Of a stretch of 64,000 nucleotides of DNA, positions 28,480 through 36,423 are shown one piece after another. Made by a program: the position numbers and the translations under genes. A model generated the notes under the pieces. It ran no database searches, had not been told where the DNA came from, and was given only the letters and a program-made list of their open reading frames with translations. Origin of the DNA: Acinetobacter baumannii (GTDB lineage: Bacteria; Pseudomonadota; Gammaproteobacteria; Pseudomonadales; Moraxellaceae); NCBI RefSeq assembly GCF_009759685.1, contig NZ_CP046654.1:2170001-2234000 (forward strand). Direction: 5' to 3'. How positions within the stretch are numbered: position 1 is the first letter of the stretch; each line of letters starts with the position of its first letter.

Positions 28480-29436
28480 ATGGCGAGTCATTATGAAATG
28501 TTCCCAGCGGTTGTTACTCGTGTGGAACAGCTAACCCCTTTAATCAAACGGTTTACGTTCAAACGTCAAGATGGGCAGAACTTTCCTCGATTTAGTGGGG
28601 GAAGCCATATTATTGTCAAAATGAATGAACAACTTTCCAATGCCTACTCATTGATGAGCTGTACGCAAGATTTATCAACTTACCAAGTCTGCGTTCGTAA
28701 GGATGTGGAAGGTAAGGGTGGATCAGTTTTCATGCATGATCAGTGCAATGAAGGCTGTGAAATCCAGATTTCAGAACCAAAAAATTTATTCCCGCTAGCT
28801 GAAACAGGCAATAAACATATCTTGATAGCTGGTGGTATTGGTATTACACCATTCTTACCTCAAATGGATGAGCTGGCAGCACGTGGAGCAGAGTATGAGC
28901 TGCACTATGCTTACCGTTCACCTGAACATGCAGCTTTACTTGATGAGCTAACACAGAAACATGCAGGGCATGTATTTAGTTACGTTGACTCAGAAGGCAG
29001 CATGCTTAATTTAGACGAATTAATTTCATCGCAACCAAAAGGCACGCATGTGTATGTATGTGGCCCAAAACCCATGATTGATGCTGTGATTGATTGTTGT
29101 AACAAGCACCGTTACCGCGATGAATACATTCATTGGGAACAATTTGCTTCAACAGTTCCTGAAGATGGTGAAGCATTTACGGTGGTACTTGCCAAATCTA
29201 ATCAGGAAATTGAAGTACAAAGTAACCAGACTATTTTACAAGCCATCGAGACATTAAATATTGATGTGGAATGTCTATGCCGAGAAGGGGTTTGTGGAAC
29301 ATGTGAAACCGCTATCTTAGAAGGTGAAGCAGAGCATTTCGATCAATACTTAAGTGATGCCGAAAAAGCTTCACAAAAGAGTATGATGATTTGTGTATCA
29401 CGAGCAAAAGGTAAAAAATTGGTATTAGATCTTTAA
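28480..29436 (+). CDS. cntB: carnitine monooxygenase, reductase subunit
   Basis: CntB passes electrons from NAD(P)H through FMN and a [2Fe-2S] cluster to CntA. The 318 residues follow the phthalate-dioxygenase-reductase layout: a flavin-binding barrel with NAYSLMS near 65, a nucleotide domain with LIAGGIGITPFLPQ near 115-130 and VYVCGPKPMI near 190, and a C-terminal plant-type ferredoxin. The ferredoxin motif is CLCREGVCGTC plus a distant cysteine in MMICVSRAKG. It is the last gene of the operon. No strong terminator is visible before tRNA-Met copy 2. Confidence 0.94.
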   Translation: MASHYEMFPAVVTRVEQLTPLIKRFTFKRQDGQNFPRFSGGSHIIVKMNEQLSNAYSLMSCTQDLSTYQVCVRKDVEGKGGSVFMHDQCNEGCEIQISEPKNLFPLAETGNKHILIAGGIGITPFLPQMDELAARGAEYELHYAYRSPEHAALLDELTQKHAGHVFSYVDSEGSMLNLDELISSQPKGTHVYVCGPKPMIDAVIDCCNKHRYRDEYIHWEQFASTVPEDGEAFTVVLAKSNQEIEVQSNQTILQAIETLNIDVECLCREGVCGTCETAILEGEAEHFDQYLSDAEKASQKSMMICVSRAKGKKLVLDL

Positions 29437-29549
29437 TATATTTCTGTGGCCGATCAATTGCTTAAAGTAAGAATTTGCTAAAAAATGAACAAATAATGGT
29501 GATCTGAATCATATTTGTTCATTTGGTGGGCATAAAGAGTTTTGAAGTA

Positions 29550-29578
29550 TTGACCTGCTATACAGAACTATAGATAAT
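29550..29578 (+). promoter_or_regulatory. sigma-70 promoter of tRNA-Met copy 2
   Basis: The -35 TTGACC (29550-29555) and -10 GATAAT (29573-29578) are 17 bases apart. The -10 onward matches copy 1; the -35 and spacer do not, so this copy has an independent upstream promoter half. Confidence 0.82.
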
Positions 29579-29593
29579 GCGCACACAGTTTAC

Positions 29594-29670
29594 GGCTATG
29601 TAGCTCAGTTGGTTAGAGCACCGCACTCATAATGCGGGGGTCACAAGTTCAAGTCTCGTCATAGCCACCA
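29594..29670 (+). tRNA. tRNA-Met (anticodon CAT), elongator type, copy 2
   Basis: The 77-base sequence is identical to the copy at 19440-19516, including the encoded CCA. Confidence 0.96.
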
Positions 29671-29676
29671 TTTTAA

Positions 29677-29706
29677 AAACCACGCTCCTGCGTGGTTTCT
29701 TTTTAT
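29677..29706. terminator. terminator of tRNA-Met copy 2
   Basis: AAACCACGC pairs with GCGTGGTTT around TCCT. T runs on both sides let it also stop the minus-strand gene that ends at 29714. Confidence 0.88.
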
Positions 29707-29713
29707 CTATTTT

Positions 29714-30742
29714 TTACTCACTAAAATGTTTTTCAATTATATTGAGTGTTTTTGAGCTTTGATAAAAAGGAGCTAAGAGCGCTTGAAGTAACGGTTCCAA
29801 AATACCGTGCTCATTAAAGGCATCCATAACTTTTGGATAAAAACGTAAAGCTTCAGTTTGTAAGTCAGTTTCGGATAAACCAATTGCACTTAATACTTCA
29901 AATAAACTCTGGTCTTTATAAAAATCATAAAAAACTTCGACACCATACAAAATAAGACCTTGCATAAATTGTGACTGTCTTAATTCTTTCCAGTATTCAT
30001 AAATTAAAACAAAGAACTCCTCAACATCGAGAGGAGTGAGCTGTTTCATAAACTCATAGATTTTTTTATGTCTAATATCTTCCCAGATATGACGTACTAA
30101 GCTTTCTAAATCTTCAGCCGATAAAAGGCTTAATTCTGTCAGTTGTTCATGAATAAAGCTGGCAATCCACGTTTCAAGCTTATGCTCAAGACGTTGTTGC
30201 TGTAAAAAAGAGAATTTTTTGAGTTTATGTTGCCATTCAAAATGGTAGTCATCCACTCTAGAGGCCGTTAGAAATTTAGGTAATTTTTGTTCTAAGGTTG
30301 AAGTAGCAATATATTGGCAAAGCTGTTGGACAGATGGGCTAGTTCTTAAAAATTGATTGAGATAATGTGGAATATGCTCCATTTCCAAAAACTTGGAAAG
30401 CCACATTTCGAACTGATGATCGGACACCAAGTCTTGTAGCTGAACTGGAGATTTCATGGCAGATAAATAAATACGCTGTGCAATTTCCCCAATAAACTCA
30501 AGCAAGCCTGCACCAAGCTGCATTTCAAAAGCATAGCGTTTCACAACGGCTTGTAATTGTTCTAAATCCACAACTTCATAAAGTTTAATTTCATCGGCAT
30601 GTTGCATAAAAAGCTGAATAAATTGCCGGAAATAAATAGGTGAGTTTTCTATAGATAATTGTTTTTTGAAAAATTCCACCTGCTCAAGCAAAAGTGCTTG
30701 AGCAAGTGCTGTAGTTTTTGATGAGTTTTTCTGCTCAGTCAT
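29714..30742 (-). CDS. uncharacterised helical protein overlapping nadE
   Basis: I do not recognise this 342-residue protein. It has no signal peptide or membrane helix, is rich in L, Q, E, F and Y, and looks all-helical, with repeated amphipathic stretches of roughly 50-60 residues such as those ending in QLCQYIATS and LSLLSAEDLESLVRHIW. The start is taken at ATG 30742 (MTEQKNSSK), which lies inside the last codons of nadE (AATGACTGA), an eight-base overlap. A longer frame to 30850 would lie wholly inside nadE. The overlap implies co-translation with nadE. No function is proposed. Confidence 0.75.
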   Translation of the reverse strand: MTEQKNSSKTTALAQALLLEQVEFFKKQLSIENSPIYFRQFIQLFMQHADEIKLYEVVDLEQLQAVVKRYAFEMQLGAGLLEFIGEIAQRIYLSAMKSPVQLQDLVSDHQFEMWLSKFLEMEHIPHYLNQFLRTSPSVQQLCQYIATSTLEQKLPKFLTASRVDDYHFEWQHKLKKFSFLQQQRLEHKLETWIASFIHEQLTELSLLSAEDLESLVRHIWEDIRHKKIYEFMKQLTPLDVEEFFVLIYEYWKELRQSQFMQGLILYGVEVFYDFYKDQSLFEVLSAIGLSETDLQTEALRFYPKVMDAFNEHGILEPLLQALLAPFYQSSKTLNIIEKHFSE

Positions 30743-32360
30743 TCGCTGTCCAACCGTTGACAATCGGATAACGTCGTTCGCGACTAAATGCACGAGAAGT
30801 AATTCTCGGGCCAATCGCACCTTGACGACGTTTATATTCATTACGATCAACTAAACGGATGACTTTTTCAACAACTTCTTTATCAAAACCTTTGGCAATA
30901 ATGTCTGCCTGACCTAAATCTTCCTCAATGTATGCATAAAGGATAGCATCCAATACATCATACGCTGGTAAAGAGTCTTGGTCTTTTTGATCTGGACGTA
31001 GTTCTGCTGAAGGTGGGCGAGTAATTACACGCTCAGGAATAACCGGAGTTTCACTTAAGCTATTACGGTATTTTGCTAATTCAAACACGATTGTTTTATA
31101 AACATCTTTGAGAACAGCAAAGCCACCCACCATGTCACCGTAAAGTGTGCAATAGCCAACTGAAAGTTCAGATTTATTACCTGTAGAAAGGACTAAATTA
31201 CCAAACTTGTTAGATAAGCCCATAAGTAATGTGCCACGAGCGCGCGCTTGTAAATTTTCTTCAGTCGCATCGGCTGGTGAATTACCAAAGAACGGATACA
31301 AAGTTTGCATGAAGCTATTTACGATTGAATGAATTTCGGCAATACCGAAAGTCACGCCCATACGGCGAGCTTGTTCCGCTGCATCTTCTACACTAATTTG
31401 AGATGTGTAAGTATATGGCATCATCACAGCTTGAACTCTCTCTGCACCGATTGCATCAACTGCGATAGCAAGCGTAAGGGCAGAGTCAATACCACCAGAA
31501 AGACCTAAGATTACTCCAGGAAAACCTGAGCGTTCTACATAGTCACGTGTTGCCATGACTAGACCTTGATAGATCTCTGCAAAAGTTTCTAGTGCAGGAG
31601 CAGACTCGACAACTTTATATAATTTTGTATCGCGGTCAAATTCAGCAATATAGAGATCTTCTTTAAAGCTAGGTGCTTGTAAAGCAATTTCACCATTTTG
31701 ATTGCTGACAAAACTTGTACCATCAAAAATTAAATCATCTTGTCCACCAACTTGGTTAACATAAACAATATTTAAATGAAGCTGCTTTGCAAGCTCACTT
31801 AATGTCTGTTTACGATGCTGTGGTTTACCCACTTCATATGGCGATGAATTAAGCACAAGTACAGTATCAACATTTAATTGGCTTAATTGTTTTACTGTAT
31901 TGATTGACCAGATATCTTCACAAATGAGTACACCAAACTTATGGCCTAAGTACTCAAACACCAAGTGCTGATGGCCTTTTTGGAAATAACGTTTTTCATC
32001 AAAAACGCCATAGTTTGGCAAGTTATGTTTATTGAAGACACCTAAAACCTGACCGTCTTTCATGACAGCAGCTGAATTATAACGTTGGCCATCTTCTGTC
32101 TGGTTTACGAAGCCGAAAACCATCACAATATCTTTAACTTCACTAAGTTGAGCAAAAGCCTTTTGCATCCGCTTATTTAAATTTGGACGTAACAATAAGT
32201 CTTCAGCTGGATAACCAATCACAGAAAGCTCAGGAAAAATAATCAGGTCAGCGTCTTGTTTTTTCGCCTGATTTGCTTGCTCAATCATCTTTTGGGTGTT
32301 TGAGTCAATATTGCCAATATGCGGAGAAAACTGAGCAAGGGCAACTTTAAAACTTTTCAT
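30735..32360 (-). CDS. nadE: glutamine-dependent NAD+ synthetase
   Basis: NadE amidates deamido-NAD to NAD+. The 541-residue protein is the two-domain form. An N-terminal nitrilase-like glutaminase has its glutamate in IIFPELSVIGYP near 46 and its cysteine in GVLICEDIWS near 148. A C-terminal synthetase has the PP-loop GLSGGIDSAL near 285 and TGNKSELSVGYCT near 390. It can therefore use glutamine directly, unlike the short ammonia-dependent E. coli NadE. It begins an operon with the unknown helical gene that overlaps its end. A 384-base AT-rich gap lies upstream. Confidence 0.95.
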   Translation of the reverse strand: MKSFKVALAQFSPHIGNIDSNTQKMIEQANQAKKQDADLIIFPELSVIGYPAEDLLLRPNLNKRMQKAFAQLSEVKDIVMVFGFVNQTEDGQRYNSAAVMKDGQVLGVFNKHNLPNYGVFDEKRYFQKGHQHLVFEYLGHKFGVLICEDIWSINTVKQLSQLNVDTVLVLNSSPYEVGKPQHRKQTLSELAKQLHLNIVYVNQVGGQDDLIFDGTSFVSNQNGEIALQAPSFKEDLYIAEFDRDTKLYKVVESAPALETFAEIYQGLVMATRDYVERSGFPGVILGLSGGIDSALTLAIAVDAIGAERVQAVMMPYTYTSQISVEDAAEQARRMGVTFGIAEIHSIVNSFMQTLYPFFGNSPADATEENLQARARGTLLMGLSNKFGNLVLSTGNKSELSVGYCTLYGDMVGGFAVLKDVYKTIVFELAKYRNSLSETPVIPERVITRPPSAELRPDQKDQDSLPAYDVLDAILYAYIEEDLGQADIIAKGFDKEVVEKVIRLVDRNEYKRRQGAIGPRITSRAFSRERRYPIVNGWTAND

Positions 32361-32744
32361 TCAAACCTAATCCTAGATCATAACGAATATAAATACACAT
32401 AGTGTTGATTTTTATGAATATAATTTTTCAACGATGTGTATAGCACGATAATAAACACGTAAAATAGTAAACAAAAATGTCAAGATCAATAATATATACC
32501 AATCACATATTTTCTGCGTAAAAATAACGAGATTTTCTGTATACAATAGAAACAAGCTTCATTATTTTTATTGTTTGTATACTGCCTTATCGCTCAAAAA
32601 TTTGAAATAAGTTTTTATACTTATTTTCAATAATTTGACATTAATAAATTCAGATCTCAACTTTATTTTTATGTTTTTTGTTTATCAAATTTCTATTGAT
32701 AAGTTAGCAAAAAAGTTACGTTGAAAACAAACTGGATTATTTGG
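32361..32744. other. 384-base AT-rich gap between nadE and the HExxH gene
   Basis: No open frame of useful length, tRNA or known RNA is seen. The stretch is markedly AT-rich and contains loose hairpins: about 32603-32629 (TGAAATAAG with CTTATTTTCA, one bulge) and an imperfect repeat of GTATACAA near 32540-32585. It must hold the nadE promoter on the minus strand. It could be the scar of lost DNA or carry a small RNA, but nothing in the sequence decides this. Confidence 0.5.
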
Positions 32745-33305
32745 TTACAAATCAAGTTGAGGTAAACAAATGATATTTGGCAGTTTACCTGAACAGATAT
32801 CTCTAGCAATTTCTCCTTGCTGCTCAATATTGTAAGAACTAAATGCTTTCTGAGGATGATAAGTATATTTATAAGGATTGTAATATTTAAAGCTCAGATA
32901 GTAGGCAGATTGTAGTAACGCACCTTTTAGTAATACATGAATACCTCGTTGGTATTGCATAACATGAGCTAGCTCATGAATAAAAATCCCTTGTATGAAT
33001 TTAGACTCTAGCGCGTAATTACTGCTGTAGTCAGAAAGATTGACGTATATATTCCCATTTGGAGCCATCAAAATTCCATGCGCTTGCCACGGTAAGTAAC
33101 GAGTAGCAATAATTTTAGGACGTTCACAATCTAGCAAACTCCCAAACACCCTTTGTGCTAAAGCTTTTTCTTCAGGTGTAAGAAATCGAATTGGATAGCT
33201 TTTTAAGTGACGAAATATAAAAAGGGTGAAAATAATAAATTGGCGATATATGACAAGTTTAAAAGCGTTGAGAGTGAACATAGTTTTGCTAGTAAATAAG
33301 TTCAT
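32745..33305 (-). CDS. small HExxH metalloprotease-like protein
   Basis: This 186-residue protein has a hydrophobic N-terminal stretch (about residues 12-32) that could anchor it in the membrane. The zinc-binding motif HELAH is at 110-114, inside IFIHELAHVMQYQRG, and a later glutamate in YNIEQQGEIARD could be the third ligand. This pattern recalls DUF4157-like and Vgr-related proteins found near secretion effectors, but no secretion genes are present here. It stands alone between an AT-rich gap and the pirin gene. Function unknown; the metal site is the only firm clue. Confidence 0.7.
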   Translation of the reverse strand: MNLFTSKTMFTLNAFKLVIYRQFIIFTLFIFRHLKSYPIRFLTPEEKALAQRVFGSLLDCERPKIIATRYLPWQAHGILMAPNGNIYVNLSDYSSNYALESKFIQGIFIHELAHVMQYQRGIHVLLKGALLQSAYYLSFKYYNPYKYTYHPQKAFSSYNIEQQGEIARDICSGKLPNIICLPQLDL

Positions 33306-33395
33306 CTATTGGTTTGTAGCATAACATACATCAACTATGTTAAAAGACAGACGCAAATAACTTGCATTTGTTTCTCATGCGGCAGTTAGCCTGTT

Positions 33396-34256
33396 TTACT
33401 TGGCAAATCTTCCATTTTTAATATCATCATAGGCTTGTAAAATCTCATCATAAGTATTCATTACAAATGGACCATGACCATTAATCGGTTCTGTGATGGG
33501 TTGTCCAGTCAAAATAAGTAATTTGCAGCTTTGCAGGGCAGTAATAGAGAAATGCTCTCCTTGGTTTGACATGACTGCTAGGCCTTGTTCCTCTAAAACG
33601 TCTTCATCTTTTTGAAATTGTGCCCGACCTGAACGTAAATAAACTAAAGCTGTTTCACCAGATTGAGCAGGGAAGGCAGTTTGTTGACCTGCCTGAAGCT
33701 CTACATCTAATACGGTAATAGGAGTGTGAGTGAGTGCAGGGCCTATAACATGCTTAAACTGCCCTGCAATAATACGTACAAATCCAGCTTCATTTTCCAG
33801 TTTCACTATCGGTATTTCAGCTTTCTTTAAACTTTGATAGCGCGGAGAATTCATTTTATTTGCTGCTGGTAAATTGACCCAAAGTTGAATCATTTCAAAG
33901 GGACCACCAGATCGAGAATACTCTTCACTAAACAATTCCCGATGAATCACACCAGAGGCTGCGGTCATCCATTGCACATCGCCAGCACTTATAAATCCAC
34001 CTCCACCAGATGAATCTTTATGCTCCAGTTCACCTGCATAAACAAGTGTTACCGTTTCAAATCCACGATGAGGATGATCATTAACTCCTCTACGTTTCAT
34101 AGAAGGTGCAATTTTTCCGGGACCTAAATGGTCGAGTAGTAAGAAGGGTGAGAGGGTATTGCCTAACTCATGGTAGGAAAAAACAGAAAGAACTGGATAA
34201 AAATCACCGACCGCAAAGCGAGTATCGTTACGATGAATAAAAGCCAGACTTTTCAT
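33396..34256 (-). CDS. pirin-family protein
   Basis: The 286-residue protein has the double cupin of the pirin family. The N-terminal cupin carries the metal ligands in NDHPHRGFETVTLVY near residues 57-71 and GDVQWMTAASGVIHRE near 93-108. The C-terminal cupin spans about 160-280. Bacterial pirins are iron- or nickel-binding proteins; some are quercetin 2,3-dioxygenases, others modulate enzymes by binding. The activity here is not determinable. It is monocistronic, with a 170-base gap to hemJ. Confidence 0.88.
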   Translation of the reverse strand: MKSLAFIHRNDTRFAVGDFYPVLSVFSYHELGNTLSPFLLLDHLGPGKIAPSMKRRGVNDHPHRGFETVTLVYAGELEHKDSSGGGGFISAGDVQWMTAASGVIHRELFSEEYSRSGGPFEMIQLWVNLPAANKMNSPRYQSLKKAEIPIVKLENEAGFVRIIAGQFKHVIGPALTHTPITVLDVELQAGQQTAFPAQSGETALVYLRSGRAQFQKDEDVLEEQGLAVMSNQGEHFSITALQSCKLLILTGQPITEPINGHGPFVMNTYDEILQAYDDIKNGRFAK

Positions 34257-34412
34257 GCTTTATCCTTTCTGTTGATTGAATTTATAAAAAAGATGAGATG
34301 TTTTTATAAGAATGTATTAAGACTGGTATAAAAGTCTTTTGCTCTGAATAATAAATTATGAATAGGTTGAGCCAGTAAAATGCATAAGAGAATGAGATGA
34401 GAGTCCTAGATA

Positions 34413-34441
34413 ATAAAAAACCCCAGTTAAAACTGAGGTTT
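34413..34441 (-). terminator. terminator overlapping the end of hemJ
   Basis: On the minus strand AACCTCAG pairs with CTGGGGTT, followed by TTTTATTAT. The hemJ stop codon at 34429-34427 lies in the loop TTTTAA, so the last three codons of hemJ form the left arm of the stem. Confidence 0.85.
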
Positions 34442-34879
34442 TACAACAACTAAAATCACAACAGCAAATAAAATTAAGGTTGGCATTTCATTGAAGAAAC
34501 GCCAGAACTTATGTGATTTGTAGTGAGCATTTCCAATAAGCTTTTTGCGATAGTAACCACAAACTAAATGGTAGATCACTAATAAAGCCACTAATCCAAC
34601 TTTTAGATAAAACCAAGTGGCTTCATGGTAATGTCTAGTTGCATCACCCCAATCTACGAGAAAGTGAGCAGTAATTAATGTGGCAATCATAGATGGCCAC
34701 ATAATACCTCGATACAACTTACGTTCCATCACTTCAAAGCGCTGATGGCTGGTAGCATCATCACTCATTGCATGGTAAACATAAAGACGTGGTAAGTAGA
34801 ACAAAGCAGCGAACCAACAAACCACAGCAATAATATGTAATGCTTTTACCCACAAAAAGGCATCAGAAGGTGCATCCAT
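34427..34879 (-). CDS. hemJ: protoporphyrinogen IX oxidase, HemJ type
   Basis: HemJ oxidises protoporphyrinogen IX to protoporphyrin IX in the inner membrane and replaces HemG/HemY in many bacteria, Acinetobacter among them. The 150-residue protein has four to five membrane helices. The family signature WVKALHIIAVVCWFAALFYLPR begins near residue 11 (shown in part: the histidine of LHIIAV is a proposed haem ligand). EVMERKLYRGIMWPSM follows in the middle, and FFNEMPTL near the end. It is downstream of fabB by 18 bases, perhaps in one transcript. The short name CopD-like used for this fold is misleading here. Confidence 0.9.
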   Translation of the reverse strand: MDAPSDAFLWVKALHIIAVVCWFAALFYLPRLYVYHAMSDDATSHQRFEVMERKLYRGIMWPSMIATLITAHFLVDWGDATRHYHEATWFYLKVGLVALLVIYHLVCGYYRKKLIGNAHYKSHKFWRFFNEMPTLILFAVVILVVVKPQF

Positions 34880-34897
34880 CGATAATCCTACGCGGGA

Positions 34898-36127
34898 TTA
34901 TGCATCCCACTTCTTGAAAATTAGGCAAGCGTTAACACCGCCAAAGCCAAAACTGTTACTCATTACAGTATTCAATTTTGTATCACGTTTTTCAAGCACA
35001 ATATCAAAGCCTTCAGTACCTTCATCAAGCTCAGTCACGTTGATGTTTGGCGCGATAAAGTCATTTTGAAGCATTAATACAGAGTAAATTGCTTCATGAA
35101 CACCAGCAGCACCTAAGCTGTGACCAGTCATAGATTTAGTTGAACTAAGTGGTGGAACTTTACCTTCACCGAAAGCACGTTCCATTGCTTTAAGCTCAGT
35201 CACGTCACCTGCTGGTGTAGAAGTACCATGCGTATTTACATAGTCAATTTTATCTACGCCGTGTTGTTTCGCTTCTTCAAGAGCCATCAAGATACAGCGA
35301 GTTGCACCTTCACCACTTGGAGCGACCATGTCAGCACCGTCACTGTTTGCAGCATAAGCAACAACTTCAGCAAGAATATTTGCACCACGTGCTTGAGCAT
35401 GTTCAAGAGATTCAAGAACAACGAAACCGCCACCGCCAGCAATAACGAAACCGTCACGGTCTTTAGAATATGGACGAGACGCTGTTTCAGGTGTGTCGTT
35501 GTATTTAGAACACAAAGCACCCATTGCATCAAACAATAGGCTTTGAGACCAGTGATCTTCTTCACCACCACCAGCAAGCATAAGATCTTGTTTGCCTAGA
35601 GCGATAAGGTTATATGCATAACCAATTGCGTCTGCAGAAGTTGCACAAGCACTTGCAATTGAGTGAGCAATACCTTGAAGTTTAAATGCTACACCCACGT
35701 TTGCAGTGATTGTATTTGTCATGTTACGTGGAACAAAGAAAGGACCAACTTTACGAGCACCTTTAGTTTCTAAAAGCTCAGTCATTTCTACAACAGAAGC
35801 AGTTGAACCACCGCCTGAACCACCGGCAATACCATAACGTGGATTATCTGCTAAATCTTCTGCTTTTAAGCCAGCATGTTCAACAGCTGCAACAGCAGAG
35901 TTATAAGCGTACATTGCACATACGCCCATGAACCGTTTTAATTTACGATCAATATTGTCAAAATCTTGTTCTGCCGCAGCGCTGACATGACTTTTAAAAT
36001 TGAGTTCAGCATAAGTTGGGTTAAAACGTGTCCCGGAGATTCCATTTTTAAGTGAATGAGTAACTTCTTCTAAAGAGTTACCGATACATGAGTTAATACC
36101 CATACCAGTGATTACAACACGTTTCAT
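34898..36127 (-). CDS. fabB: beta-ketoacyl-ACP synthase I
   Basis: FabB elongates acyl-ACP with malonyl-ACP and is needed for unsaturated fatty acid synthesis. In the 409 residues the catalytic triad is Cys161 in SACATSADAIG, a histidine in THGTSTPAGD near 296, and one in MTGHSLGAAG near 331, almost identical spacing to E. coli FabB (Cys163, His298, His333; 406 residues). The paired enzyme gene fabA, often adjacent, is not here. FabF is less likely because of length and of the GGGEEDHWS segment typical of FabB. The 296-base upstream region is AT-rich and contains no gene. Confidence 0.93.
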   Translation of the reverse strand: MKRVVITGMGINSCIGNSLEEVTHSLKNGISGTRFNPTYAELNFKSHVSAAAEQDFDNIDRKLKRFMGVCAMYAYNSAVAAVEHAGLKAEDLADNPRYGIAGGSGGGSTASVVEMTELLETKGARKVGPFFVPRNMTNTITANVGVAFKLQGIAHSIASACATSADAIGYAYNLIALGKQDLMLAGGGEEDHWSQSLLFDAMGALCSKYNDTPETASRPYSKDRDGFVIAGGGGFVVLESLEHAQARGANILAEVVAYAANSDGADMVAPSGEGATRCILMALEEAKQHGVDKIDYVNTHGTSTPAGDVTELKAMERAFGEGKVPPLSSTKSMTGHSLGAAGVHEAIYSVLMLQNDFIAPNINVTELDEGTEGFDIVLEKRDTKLNTVMSNSFGFGGVNACLIFKKWDA

Positions 36128-36423
36128 CTACAGGTCCCTTTATGGTGATATTTAAAGTCTATGATCATGAGCAGCTATTAAATGATAGGAGAATATAGCT
36201 GTAAGAACAGTAGACCCATGTTTTCGTTGCTACCATGATAGCAGAAAGGTTTTTTATTTCTTATGGCAAATCTTTATGTCAATTTTGCATTTAAAAAAAA
36301 TAACCAAATACACAGTATGTTGCATTTAGGGTTAACTAAAATACACACATTCAAGTTGAGATAAATCCACATTCCACCTAGTATTTATCTCTAATTAGAT
36401 AAATTAAAAAATCGAGGTACTGG

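Larger units (their letters stand above)
29573..29706 (+). repeat. tRNA-Met unit, right copy of a long direct repeat
   Basis: This repeats 19419-19550 with a handful of differences: GCGCAC for GCGCGC in the leader and small changes around the terminator. The tRNA itself is unchanged. Together the copies delimit the carnitine island. Confidence 0.85.

Noticed and set aside
19550..29573. Classical genomic island with integrase-mediated att sites
   Set aside because: The repeats are whole tRNA units with promoter and terminator and no integrase gene is present, so I describe it only as a bracketed island.
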